Source: an uncultured Cytophagales bacterium
GTDB lineage: Bacteria; Bacteroidota; Bacteroidia; Cytophagales; 172606-1
Direction: 5' to 3'
DNA: 64,000 nt
Assembly (NCBI GenBank): GCA_902805615.1
Contig: CADCTQ010000001.1
Coordinates: 26,598-90,597, forward strand
Both the position numbers and the translations under genes were made by a program. Under the pieces are notes generated by a model, which worked only from the letters and a program-made list of their open reading frames with translations, had not been told where the DNA came from and ran no database searches. Below, piece by piece: positions 32,801-41,034 of this stretch. Positions within the stretch are counted from its first letter, which is position 1, and every line of letters begins with the position of its first letter.

Positions 32801-33031
32801 TTTGCCGTTTTTCTCCGTGACGAATACCCGCCCGTCGGGAGCCACTTCCACGCCGGTGGGATCTAACCCGGTAGCCAACTGGGTTTCGGTAAAGCCGGCC
32901 GGCAACGTACTGGCCCGCCCTGGCAACGGCAGGTACAGCAGCAGCACCAGCCACGTCAGCAACAGGGCGCCAAACAAGCTTACTCGTCCGCCGGAAACGG
33001 GGCGATGTAACTGTACGTGATTCATTCCCAT
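29891..33031 (-). CDS. Secreted PQQ-type sugar dehydrogenase with Ig-like, PA14 and CBM6-like domains and T9SS signal
   Basis: GLDPTGVEVAPDGRVFVTEKNGKVRII...GLRNPFKVA; VSGLQYEYYEGAWSNLPDF...GYVDIPTDGIYTFYTDSDDGSRLYI; C-terminal sorting motif. Confidence 0.88.
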   Translation of the reverse strand: MGMNHVQLHRPVSGGRVSLFGALLLTWLVLLLYLPLPGRASTLPAGFTETQLATGLDPTGVEVAPDGRVFVTEKNGKVRIIKNGALLAVPFLSLTVDNFNERGLMSLIFDPDFAGNGYVYVYYTVPGTGSVPVHNRVSRFTASGDAAVPGSELILLEMDALSAGNHNGGGLLFRDGKLFITTGENAVPGNSQSTANLLGKVLRINPDGSIPADNPFYASATGKNRAIWALGLRNPFKVAAQPGTGRIFINDVGGGSFEEINDGLAGKNYGWPGIEGFRTTQTPPANYQDPLYAYGRSQGCSITGGTFYNPGTAQFPAGYVGKYFFADYCNGYIKVLDVNSRTVTETFATGINRPVDVKVGPDGSLYYLARAGQGGGSVGDNTSSNNGQLWRVNYTGSNAPNISSQPASRTVSAGSSVTFSVSATGAAPLTYQWQRNGVNVAGATAATYTLASVTAADNGARFRAVVSNAAGTATSTEATLTVTSNQLPAAVIASPAGGNLFSAGETITFSGTGTDPEDGELPASAFTWWIDLHHDEHTHPALDAAGGSKGGTFAIPATNETDDNIWYRIYLRVTDSQGQATTVYREIFPRKVTVTLATTPAGLQVKLDGQAVTTPYTFTGVVGIVRNIEAVTPQTVGETSYQWGAWSDGGAASHNVATPAGNTTYTASFLRNPENPATPVSGLQYEYYEGAWSNLPDFNALPPVKTGTTPAFDLSPRNQSDNFGFRYRGYVDIPTDGIYTFYTDSDDGSRLYIGPALVVENDGLHGSQERGGAIGLKAGKHAITVAFFERDGGEVLTVSYDGPGIAKQVIPAGKLFQNSAAAPVSLQLEAEDAVKSGVQASTVHAGYTGTGFGDYINASGDYLEWTANVPVAGTYTLAFRYGLGTPAGRPLAISINGSVAQASMAFPSTSTWTNWQTVRITAGLNAGNNAIRATAIGNSGPNVDHLVVTSGTGGSLPSATRQGTNPAETITLSPVPAADLLTIDWETDWHPSVRIADVKGRVFAPVYQQRTSRRIILNTSGLRAGVYTLTFFTGHSAVTRTVVINR

Positions 33032-33488
33032 GGCGTTAAATTTAAGTGGTTGAAGGCATGCATGTAATTTATGAAAACGGCCAGAGGGTTGCGCACCAGG
33101 TTAAAAAAATGAACAAAAAACCGGGCGGTATCAAAAAAGAGGGGAAGGGCAGGGCGAAGACAAATGGGGGCTAAACAAAAATTTCACGGGAAGCAGCAGA
33201 ATTTACCCACCGGTTGCCTCCTGATGGCGCTATGGCGGTCGAAGCCGGGCAGGCAGCGCAGTTGCGGCTGATTGCCGTACCGTTCCTGAAAAAATGAGCC
33301 GGTGCCCAAAGACGCCGCAAACCATTTACCCGCCCAACGGCACCGGCAACGTGCCTGCGGCCACATCCGCTTTGAACCTCTTTTTCTCTCCGCAATCGTA
33401 GTGCCTGGTAAAGCAAACCGATGGGAATGACCGCGGGGGGTGCTCACCCGAAACAACAGCTTAGCTACTTTACGAGGTACCTGGAGTT

Positions 33489-34118
33489 CTAGAAGCGACG
33501 CCAGAACAGGCTCAGTCCGACGACCAGCACAAGGCCAATCTGGATGGTAGTCAGCACGTAGATGTAGTTGGTTTGGCCCCTCGACTCGTTGAGCAGTTGC
33601 TCGCCCACCGTTAACTGCAGGGTTGACAGATCGGTCAGCGTTTGGGCCACCTGACCAAAAGCGGTACGGCCAGTACCCGCAAAAACCACCCGCTGCGCCT
33701 CCGGTTGGTCAACCAGCTTCGTGGTGATCTCCGCTTCCAACTGGTTGTACGCAGCCAGCCGCTTTTTCAACAAAGTCAACTGGTCCGCTTCTTCGGGCGT
33801 CAGCGTGGTCAGGGCGAATTCGGTCAGCAAAGAGTCTACCCGGCGGTTCAGCCGGTCAAGCGTTGAAAGGTTTGTACCCGGCTTGGTGCCACCCAGCACG
33901 TGGGGTTCGAGCAGCAGCCGTTTCTGGTAGATGTTCGAGGTCAGGCTGGCAATGATCGCGGTCGGCACCAGGCGGTCCTTGTAGATGGAGGCCGATGCCT
34001 GCTGAATCTGGTGAACGGTGCGACGACTCAAAAAAATGCTTGTCAGGCTTAGCCCTAACAGGCTAACGATTAACAAGGTGAGCCGCAGGGGTGAACGGGT
34101 CTTGGGGGTTTGTTCCAT
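33489..34118 (-). CDS. MCP four-helix-bundle-type membrane sensor domain protein (stand-alone)
   Basis: N- and C-terminal TM helices around ASIYKDRLVPTAIIASLTSNIYQKRLLL; no output domain. Confidence 0.65.
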   Translation of the reverse strand: MEQTPKTRSPLRLTLLIVSLLGLSLTSIFLSRRTVHQIQQASASIYKDRLVPTAIIASLTSNIYQKRLLLEPHVLGGTKPGTNLSTLDRLNRRVDSLLTEFALTTLTPEEADQLTLLKKRLAAYNQLEAEITTKLVDQPEAQRVVFAGTGRTAFGQVAQTLTDLSTLQLTVGEQLLNESRGQTNYIYVLTTIQIGLVLVVGLSLFWRRF

Positions 34119-34242
34119 GGAATAAACGGGGTACTACCTATTTCTTTTTCTGCAAGGGGAAGGTAGTTATAAATTAACGCATTGCTTCCGATGCAGCCAA
34201 ATCCTCCGCTACTTTGTCACCTTCGCTGCAAGAAGCGATCCT

Positions 34243-35814
34243 TTATTGAAGCTCCAGCACCACTACGGAAAAAGGCGGCAGTTGCAGCGTGAGCTTTTCG
34301 CCCCGCAGCGTTGCCCCTTTGAATATGGCGGGTTTGATGCGGTCCGGTGTTTCAAATGTGTTATGGTCCTGGAGCCTGGCGGCGGTCAAGATGCGGCCCG
34401 TAACGGTTTTCAGTTTACTGGCGGGCAGGGCAAGGGCAACCGGGTGCGCACGCGCAGCGTCAATATTGACCAGCGAAACGTGCAGCCGGCCGTTTCGGTC
34501 CCGGGAAGCGGAAGCCGACACGGCCGGCAATTTTTCGTTTCCGACCCCGTAAGCCGGCGTCTGTACCTCTACGGGCAACAACACGGCTCCCTGGTGCACC
34601 TTATACATTTCCATCACGTGGTACGTAGGGGTAAGCATCATCTTCTCCTCCTGCGTAAGAATGACGGCCTGCAGCACGTTGACGGCCTGGGCCAGGTTCG
34701 CCATCCGGACCCGGTCGCAGTGGTTGTGGAAGATGTTGAGCGTGGTGCCGGCAATCATGGCATCGCGCATCGTGTTCTGCTGGAACAGAAATCCCGGGTT
34801 GGTGCCCGGCTCCACCTCGTACCAGCCGCCCCATTCATCCACGACCAGGGCCACTTTTTTGGCGGGGTCATATTTGTCCATCACGGCCGAATGCTTCCGG
34901 ATCAGTTCCTCCATGCGCAAGGCGCGCTGCATGGTGGTGAAGTATTGCGATTCGGAGAAGGTGGTGGACGGGCCTTTTTTCTCCCAGTCAATCACCGCGT
35001 AGTGATGCAGGGCAACCCCTTCCAGCAAGCTTTTGGGAATGTTCTTCATCAATACTTCCGTCCAGTTGTAGTCGTCCGAACTGGCCCCGGAAGCAATCCG
35101 GAAAATGCCGCCCTTGTTGTTGGTCCAGTCCCTGACGAAGGTGGCGTACTTGCGGTATTCGTTGGCGTAGTAATCGGCCGTCATGTTGCCTCCGCACCCC
35201 CAGGCTTCGTTGCCGATGCCCCAGTATTTCACGTTCCAGGGCTGGTCGCGTCCATTTTCCTTACGGAGGGCAGACATGGGACTCTCCCCGCCAAAGTTTA
35301 CGTATTGCACCCAATCGGCCAGCTCCTGCACCTGTCCGCTGCCGATGTTGCCGGCCAGGTAGGGCTCCGTACCCAGCAGTTCGCACAGGTTGAGGAAGTC
35401 GTGCGTGCCGAAGCTGTTGTTTTCGGTAACCCCGCCCCACCAGGTGTTGACAATGCTGGGTCGCTGCTGTTTCGGGCCGATGCCGTCTTTCCAGTGATAG
35501 GTATCGGCAAAGCAACCGCCGGGCCAGCGCAGGTTGGGAATCTGCAATTGCCGGAGCGCTTCCACGACGTCGTTGCGTACGCCGTTGGTATGCGGGATTT
35601 TGCGGTTATCCTCGCCCACGTAAAAGCCCCCGTAGATACAGCGGCCCAAATGCTCGGCAAAATGGCCGTAAATGTGTTTGCTGATCGTATCCCTGGCCTG
35701 GTCGAGGCGAACCGTGATGGTGGTTGCCGGCGGTTGGGCAAACGCGTGACCGGTCAGTAGCGTGGCGATAAGGGCCGCATAAAACGCAGCCCGGGTTCGT
35801 GGCAAGTGCTTCAT
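34243..35814 (-). CDS. Alpha-N-arabinofuranosidase (GH51-like), secreted
   Basis: IYGHFAEHLGRCIYGGFYVGEDN...LRWPGGCFADTYHWKDGIG...WGIGNEAWGCGG. Confidence 0.92.
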   Translation of the reverse strand: MKHLPRTRAAFYAALIATLLTGHAFAQPPATTITVRLDQARDTISKHIYGHFAEHLGRCIYGGFYVGEDNRKIPHTNGVRNDVVEALRQLQIPNLRWPGGCFADTYHWKDGIGPKQQRPSIVNTWWGGVTENNSFGTHDFLNLCELLGTEPYLAGNIGSGQVQELADWVQYVNFGGESPMSALRKENGRDQPWNVKYWGIGNEAWGCGGNMTADYYANEYRKYATFVRDWTNNKGGIFRIASGASSDDYNWTEVLMKNIPKSLLEGVALHHYAVIDWEKKGPSTTFSESQYFTTMQRALRMEELIRKHSAVMDKYDPAKKVALVVDEWGGWYEVEPGTNPGFLFQQNTMRDAMIAGTTLNIFHNHCDRVRMANLAQAVNVLQAVILTQEEKMMLTPTYHVMEMYKVHQGAVLLPVEVQTPAYGVGNEKLPAVSASASRDRNGRLHVSLVNIDAARAHPVALALPASKLKTVTGRILTAARLQDHNTFETPDRIKPAIFKGATLRGEKLTLQLPPFSVVVLELQ

Positions 35815-35927
35815 TGGGTGGTGAGTTCTCTCCAAAAGTACTGAAAACAGGAACCTTGTCCGGCAGCATTCCAGCCGAACGCAGCAGGAGAACAGCGCTT
35901 TTCCAGCTCACGCCAACGTTTACCGTT

Positions 35928-36340
35928 GTATGTGATTAGCGTATGAGCGTATTGGAGGCAGTTAGGGTGAGTGATGGGTCGGTTGTGATGGGTGGTAATG
36001 TGAGGGGTTGGGTGGTTACAGGATGGTTTGTAATGGGTTGGTGAATGGTTTATGATCTGTAAGTGGGGTTTGTTCTTTTTGGCATTGCCCCAAAAAGAAC
36101 CAAAAAGGTCTAGGCCCAATGATGCTTCCCCCCGCCAGTCAACCCGCCCCTCGCCATTGGGCCGGGCCTGCCCGCCGCGATCCCACCGGTGCCGAAACAA
36201 CGATACCACCGCGTAAGGGCGTATGGAAGGGGGCCGCCCATCGCAACGCCACAAGAACGATACGAACGCGTAATGAACGGTGCCCGCTCACTGCCTGGCT
36301 GCTCACCGCGTATTCACAAGGCAGGGCGCTAATCAAGCAC
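35928..36340 (+). mobile_element. MITE-like element, copy B (413 bp)
   Basis: GTATGTGATTAGCG ... CGCTAATCAAGCAC; 8-bp duplication TTACCGTT at 35920-35927 and 36341-36348. Confidence 0.88.
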
Positions 36341-36409
36341 TTACCGTTGGCATCGGCGCAATGTCACTCAAACAAGCATTGCCATAATGGATACGCAGTT
36401 GGGCATGGG

Positions 36410-38113
36410 TCAATGCACCGGCTGCGCCAGAAACTGCTTCGCCAGGGTGAGTTCGGGTCTGGGGGAAGCAGCAGGCCGGACCAATTCGAGCAACTGCTGG
36501 TAATACGCCCGGGCTTTTTGCCGGTCGCCGGCTTTTTCAGCCGCCAGCCCTGCCCCGTATAAGCCATTGAATCGGTTGGGATGACTCTCCAAGGCTGCCT
36601 CGTAGGCCACCAGGGCTGCTGCCGGTTGGTGAAGCTGCAAGAGCAAGTCGGCCAGCAACTCCCGGGCCGGCAGCACCTCCCCCGGGGTTACCGGGTGTTT
36701 TTCGGTTTGCGCTTCCAGTTCGGCTGCCCGTTGCATGCGTTGCAGCGCCTGCGCGTGGTTTCCCTGCTTGAATTGTATCCAGGCCTGGCCCGCATGGACC
36801 TGGATGCGGACCAGGTTGGCTTTGTAGGCGTCTTTTTGCTCGGTGAGCAGCGCTTCCAGCCGGCCCAGTTCGGCCACCTCCGCCTGCGCCTCCCGCAGGT
36901 TGCCCAAGTGAACATGGCCCATCAGGCGCGTAAAGTGGACAATGGCTTTCTGCCAGGGGAACCTGGCCCAGGGAAAGCCGGCCGGCTGTAGCGGCAGTAC
37001 AGCCGCTTGTTGCCAAAGTTTGTTTTCCAGCACGTACCGGGCAGGCACGGCAGCAAATGCATAAGCTACTTTGAAATTGACCGGACTTACCTCTTTGATC
37101 GTTTTCAGGTATTGCCACTGCGCGAGTGCCCGCTGATTGTTCCCCGCTTGCAGGTAAGCGTACATGAGGTAGTCCAGCCCGTGCAATTCCTCATCCCAGT
37201 GCCCCTTGATGCCTGCGGCCTGGGCGTAGCACTGGGCCGAAGAAATCGAGGCCTGGTTCGACTGGATGCATTCGGCCCATAGCCCCAGGCGGGTAAAGAT
37301 GTGCGAGGGCATGTGCAAGGCGTGCGCCGAAGAGGGAGCAACCGAAGCGTATTTGCGGGCGGCGGGCAGGGCCAGGGCGGCTAGTTGGGGGAAGTCGTAG
37401 GTATGGATCAGGTAGTGGATGATACCGGGGTGGTCCGGCTGGGCAGGATACAGTGAATTTAAGATTGCCCCGGCTTTTTTTTGCCGGCTGTACGTCTTAT
37501 CGGCCGGGTCGGCGGCGGCAGTAAGGGCCAAAGCATAAAAGATCGCGGCATCTTTATCCGTTGGGTAATCAGCCGCCAGTTTTTCCATTGCCTTTTCAAA
37601 CCGCAGGCACCGGGTACGGTGGTCCGCCTCATTCCATTGCTGATAAAAGGCAGCAATGGCGGCAAGATAACCGGCTTCCCGGTCTGATTGCTCCGGAAGG
37701 TCCCGGGCCAGCCGGATGGCGCCGTGGCCCTTTCGTAATTCCGCCTCCGAAGGAGGTGTCCACAGGGGGTGAAAATTACTCATGGCAACGCCCCAGTAGG
37801 CCATGGCACAACCGGGGTTTGCGTCAATGATGCGGGCGAACACTTTTTCGGCCTCTTCGTATTCAAAGGAATGCAGCAGGGCCAGGGCCAGGTTAAAATC
37901 AGCCGCCGCGCCCGGGCAGGAGGTGGCAAAGGCGACCTTGCCAAGCACCTGGTCAGGCGGTCCGCACGTAATTACGGCTCCCCGCTTCAATGCCAGGGCC
38001 TCCAGGGCTGACTGGCGGCTGGCACTGGATTGCTCCGTGGCTTTTTCCCGGCAGGAGAACAACGTTCCCAGCAGGAAGACCGAAATCACCCCTTGCAATG
38101 CGCGTAGGTTCAT
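36410..38113 (-). CDS. Tetratricopeptide repeat lipoprotein
   Basis: Lipobox LGTLFSC; FEYEEAEKVFARIIDANPGCAMAYWGVAMSNFHPLW and TPR-like repeats. Confidence 0.8.
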   Translation of the reverse strand: MNLRALQGVISVFLLGTLFSCREKATEQSSASRQSALEALALKRGAVITCGPPDQVLGKVAFATSCPGAAADFNLALALLHSFEYEEAEKVFARIIDANPGCAMAYWGVAMSNFHPLWTPPSEAELRKGHGAIRLARDLPEQSDREAGYLAAIAAFYQQWNEADHRTRCLRFEKAMEKLAADYPTDKDAAIFYALALTAAADPADKTYSRQKKAGAILNSLYPAQPDHPGIIHYLIHTYDFPQLAALALPAARKYASVAPSSAHALHMPSHIFTRLGLWAECIQSNQASISSAQCYAQAAGIKGHWDEELHGLDYLMYAYLQAGNNQRALAQWQYLKTIKEVSPVNFKVAYAFAAVPARYVLENKLWQQAAVLPLQPAGFPWARFPWQKAIVHFTRLMGHVHLGNLREAQAEVAELGRLEALLTEQKDAYKANLVRIQVHAGQAWIQFKQGNHAQALQRMQRAAELEAQTEKHPVTPGEVLPARELLADLLLQLHQPAAALVAYEAALESHPNRFNGLYGAGLAAEKAGDRQKARAYYQQLLELVRPAASPRPELTLAKQFLAQPVH

Positions 38114-38488
38114 AGGTTGACGTTGGAAGGATACGCTTCGGCAATCTTTGGCAAAGCCGCCCATCAGCAGCACAGCGGCTTACGGGAGAAAGGGCCGGCG
38201 ACAGTTCGCCATCACTGGTTTTAGTGTACCGGCTCCGGGTCCGTTGCGGGGAGGCAGGGCGCGGTGAAAAATGCTACAAGCAGGACAGCAGGGCGTGTCT
38301 CCTGCGAATACGGGCCGGATGTATTGCCCCACGCAGGACGACTCCCCTTCCGGCGGGCTGCCAGCAATAGTGTCCCCATCACCTGGGTCAATCGTTGATC
38401 AGCATACGCTATTTATCGTAAAAAAACCTTAAAGTCAACCCGTTGCTCCATGGGCCGAAGAATATTTGCCATTTCTCGAAAAGCCTGT

Positions 38489-38956
38489 TTACCGGCGTTT
38501 GCCAACAAACGTACCGTTGGCCATTACGGCCAGGGGAATGCCCATGCAAAGGACCAGAATGGCGACATTGATTAACGCGTTGCCCAGGGCAAAGGGCTGC
38601 GGAGGAACGTTGGACAAGGGAACCACCACCAGGTTCATTACCGCCCAGACAAAGAGGCCATAGCCCACGCCAAGCCAGATTGTATTTCTCAGGTAGCGTC
38701 TGAGCGTGCCAAACCGCCAGTAGAAAAAAGCAGTGAAGGCAAAGGCAATGCAGTAGTGTAAAAGAAGTCCGGCCATGGGCATTGCAATTCCTCCCCGGAA
38801 CGCCTCCGGGCCGAAAATACCACTGGCAATGAATTGCAGCACTGGCCAGGGTGGCTTTCCACCCGTTCGCAGGGTGTAATGCAGGCTGGCGGCGGCAATG
38901 TCTGCGGTTCCCACCAGCAGGCCGGCCTTGAGCACGTTGACGGTGAAAGGATTCAT
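38489..38956 (-). CDS. Conserved hypothetical membrane protein
   Basis: MNPFTVNVLKAGLLVGTADIAAASLHYTL with four predicted TM stretches; start set at 38956 because the longer ORF overlaps tRNAs. Confidence 0.7.
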   Translation of the reverse strand: MNPFTVNVLKAGLLVGTADIAAASLHYTLRTGGKPPWPVLQFIASGIFGPEAFRGGIAMPMAGLLLHYCIAFAFTAFFYWRFGTLRRYLRNTIWLGVGYGLFVWAVMNLVVVPLSNVPPQPFALGNALINVAILVLCMGIPLAVMANGTFVGKRR

Positions 38957-39235
38957 GCGATGGGTACTTGTAAGGGGTGGACAAAGTGAAGAGGCACCGT
39001 TGCGGCCGGTGCCTTTGCCGGGTTGCGGGTTTGCCGGCACAATTAACACAATTCGCGCACTTTCGACGTAAATAATGTTTTGACAGGCCGCTGCTGCACC
39101 CGAACTGTATGCATCCGTGCCGGTGAACCCTATGGTGAACGTACTTTTTTTATTCACCAACGGCTTCCGCAGCACGAGCACTTGCCCTTTTCGTCCGACT
39201 CCATTACCCTCCGCAAGATGCCTCCCATCGCGCGC

Positions 39236-39267
39236 AAAAAAGCCCCGGATCGCAGGATTCCGGGGCT
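39236..39267 (-). terminator. Terminator of the minus-strand tRNA cluster
   Basis: AGCCCCGGAATCCTGCGATCCGGGGCT followed by T-run on minus strand. Confidence 0.75.
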
Positions 39268-39294
39268 GTCCATGCCAGTCCTGGAGAGCAAAAG

Positions 39295-39376
39295 TGCGCC
39301 CGGGGGGATTCGAACCCCCACGCCCAAGGGCGACAGCGTTTAAGTCTGTCCTGTCTACCAGTTCCACCACAGGCGC
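39295..39376 (-). tRNA. tRNA-Leu(UAA)
   Basis: GCGCCTGTGGTGGAACTGGTAGACAGGACAGACTTAAACGC... long variable arm, T-loop TTCGAAT. Confidence 0.95.
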
Positions 39377-39381
39377 AAAAG

Positions 39382-39468
39382 TGTCCACGGAAGGAGTCGA
39401 ACCTTCACTTTCCCCTCGCGGAGAAGCCGTGTTTGAGACGGCTGCGTCTGCCATTCCGCCACGTGGAC
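39382..39468 (-). tRNA. tRNA-Leu(CAA)
   Basis: GTCCACGTGGCGGAATGGCAGACGCAGCCGTCTCAAACACGG... long variable arm. Confidence 0.95.
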
Positions 39469-39480
39469 TGTTGATAAGGG

Positions 39481-39554
39481 TGCCCCCGGTGCGATTCGAA
39501 CGCACACCCGCTGGTTTCTAAGACCAGTGCCTCTGCCAGTTGGGCTACGGGGGC
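39481..39554 (-). tRNA. tRNA with apparent UAG anticodon and short (class I) variable loop
   Basis: GCCCCCGTAGCCCAACTGGCAGAGGCACTGGTCTTAGAAACCAGCGGGTGTGCGTTCGAATCGCACCGGGGGCA; anticodon loop CTTAGAA. Confidence 0.8.
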
Positions 39555-39566
39555 AAATACATAAAG

Positions 39567-39638
39567 GATGCGCTGAGCAGGCGTCGCACCTGCAAGACTG
39601 CGCTTCCCAGACGCTGGCTGTCTGCCGGTTGCATCATC
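39567..39638 (-). ncRNA. tRNA-like sequence, degenerate (Pro GGG-like anticodon loop)
   Basis: Anticodon-like GCGT-CTGGGAA-GCGC and T-arm GCAGG-TGCGACG-CCTGC; imperfect acceptor pairing; sits between tRNAs. Confidence 0.4.
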
Positions 39639-39644
39639 GGGACA

Positions 39645-39680
39645 TAAAAAAAGCCTCTGCTGGTCTAGCGGAGGCTTTTT
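39645..39680. terminator. Bidirectional-type terminator hairpin inside the tRNA cluster
   Basis: AAAAAGCCTCTGC...GCGGAGGCTTTTT. Confidence 0.7.
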
Positions 39681-39796
39681 CCCTTTCGAGCAGGCAAAAG
39701 CTATCCGCCACCTTCTTGCAGGCAGTGTAACAGGCCGGGCAGTAAGACGGCTTTCATCGGGATGGACATGGGTCTATACAGTTTCGCGTTTGTTTG

Positions 39797-39868
39797 AGTA
39801 GGCAGGTGGAGTCGAACCACCGGACGCCCTTTTGCAGAGGGCTACCTTCACCGCTTGGTTATGCCTAC
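39797..39868 (-). tRNA. tRNA-Cys(GCA)
   Basis: GTAGGCATAACCAAGCGGTGAAGGTAGCCCTCTGCAAAAGGGCGTCCGGTGGTTCGACTCCACCTGCCTACT. Confidence 0.93.
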
Positions 39869-40344
39869 CGGGTTACTGCTTGATGGCTCTGCATGCGTTG
39901 CGCCGGCTTTTTGCTGCCTTTCCGGGTTCAGAGCCTCACCGGCAGGCAATAAAAAAGCCCCAACTTTCGGTTGAGGCTTGTATGTCTTTGGATTGCTTTT
40001 CAGTTCAATGCCGACAATACCGTTTTGCCCCAACCCGAGTCGGTTCCAGCAAGCAGAGGCATAACAGTTGATTGTTTTTCACGGCGCAAAATTAATACGA
40101 GAACCGATACGAGTCAAGTACTATTTTTGCATATTTTTCATCCGGTCCGTCGTCATCTGCTCCGCGTAAAGACATTGGTCTGCTGTTGCACAAAAACGGC
40201 CCGACGGGTGGCCGGGCCGTTTCGCAAAGAACAGTGGTGGCTGCCACCTTGCGTTTGACCCGGCTCTTTGTCAGCAGCTTATTCCCTGCAACACGGTTGA
40301 TGATGCCCCCCTGATCAGGAAAGACAAAGGGGCAGCGCGTTGCC

Positions 40345-41028
40345 CTTCATACCCCCGCCGGGTACGCCGACCCACTCGCCGTGCACGTCAACCACCTCGA
40401 CAAGGTACTCAAGGAAACTACCGGCAAAACCACCGTATGTGATTAGCGTCCTCCCTTGTGGATACGCAGTGTACATAAATACGCAGTGAGTAGCTACGCA
40501 GCGGGCGGGCACCGTTCCTTACGCGCTGGTATCGTTCCTGCGGCGTTGAGATGGGCACGGTTCGTTACGCGCTGGTAACGTTGTATCGGCACCGATGGTG
40601 TCGCGGCGCGTGGGCCCGGCCCAATGGCGAGGGGCGGGTTGCTTGGCGGGGGGAAGCATCATTGGGCCTAGACTTTTTTGGTTCTTTTTGGGGCAATGCC
40701 AAAAAGAACAAACGCCACTTACGCTTCATCAACCATTCCCCATCCCATCACAACCCACCCATCACAACCAACCCCTCACTAACCCTAACCCCCTCACTAA
40801 TCCCATCCGCCTCTAACCCCCACCTGCGCCAATCACATACAAACCACCTCGGGCCTGATTGCCGAACGCATTGCGCAAGAAGCACGCGCCTTGCTCAAAC
40901 ACACGGATTGGACGATCAGCGAAATTGCCTGGCGCCTGGGCTTCGATGAACTCCCCCACTTCATCAACTTCTGTAAAAAACACGTACGGCTCACGCCCAG
41001 GACGTACCGGCGCAACGACGCGGGTTGA
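40345..41028 (+). pseudogene. AraC-family regulator C-terminal remnant, interrupted by MITE copy C
   Basis: ALHTPAGYADPLAVHVNHLDKVLKETTGKTT | SGLIAERIAQEARALLKHTDWTISEIAWRLGFDELPHFINFCKKHVRLTPRTYRR. Confidence 0.85.
40435..40840 (-). mobile_element. MITE-like element, copy C (406 bp)
   Basis: GTATGTGATTAGCG ... CCAATCACATAC; 8-bp duplication AAACCACC at 40427-40434 and 40841-40848. Confidence 0.9.
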
Positions 41029-41034
41029 TTTGTT

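Noticed and set aside
30062-32866. 934-aa plus-strand ORF
   Set aside because: Antisense to the clearly coding sugar dehydrogenase gene; G/R-rich composition without domains.
34246-35760. 504-aa plus-strand ORF
   Set aside because: Antisense of the GH51 gene.
36119-36562. MMLPPASQPAPRHWAGPARRD-type ORFs and their antisense (FWFFLGQCQKEQTPL)
   Set aside because: They arise from the conserved MITE core in all copies, lack consistent starts and stops, and are better explained as non-coding structure.
38957-39505. N-terminal extension of ORF 38489..39505
   Set aside because: Runs through two tRNA-Leu genes and a terminator; real start is most likely 38956.
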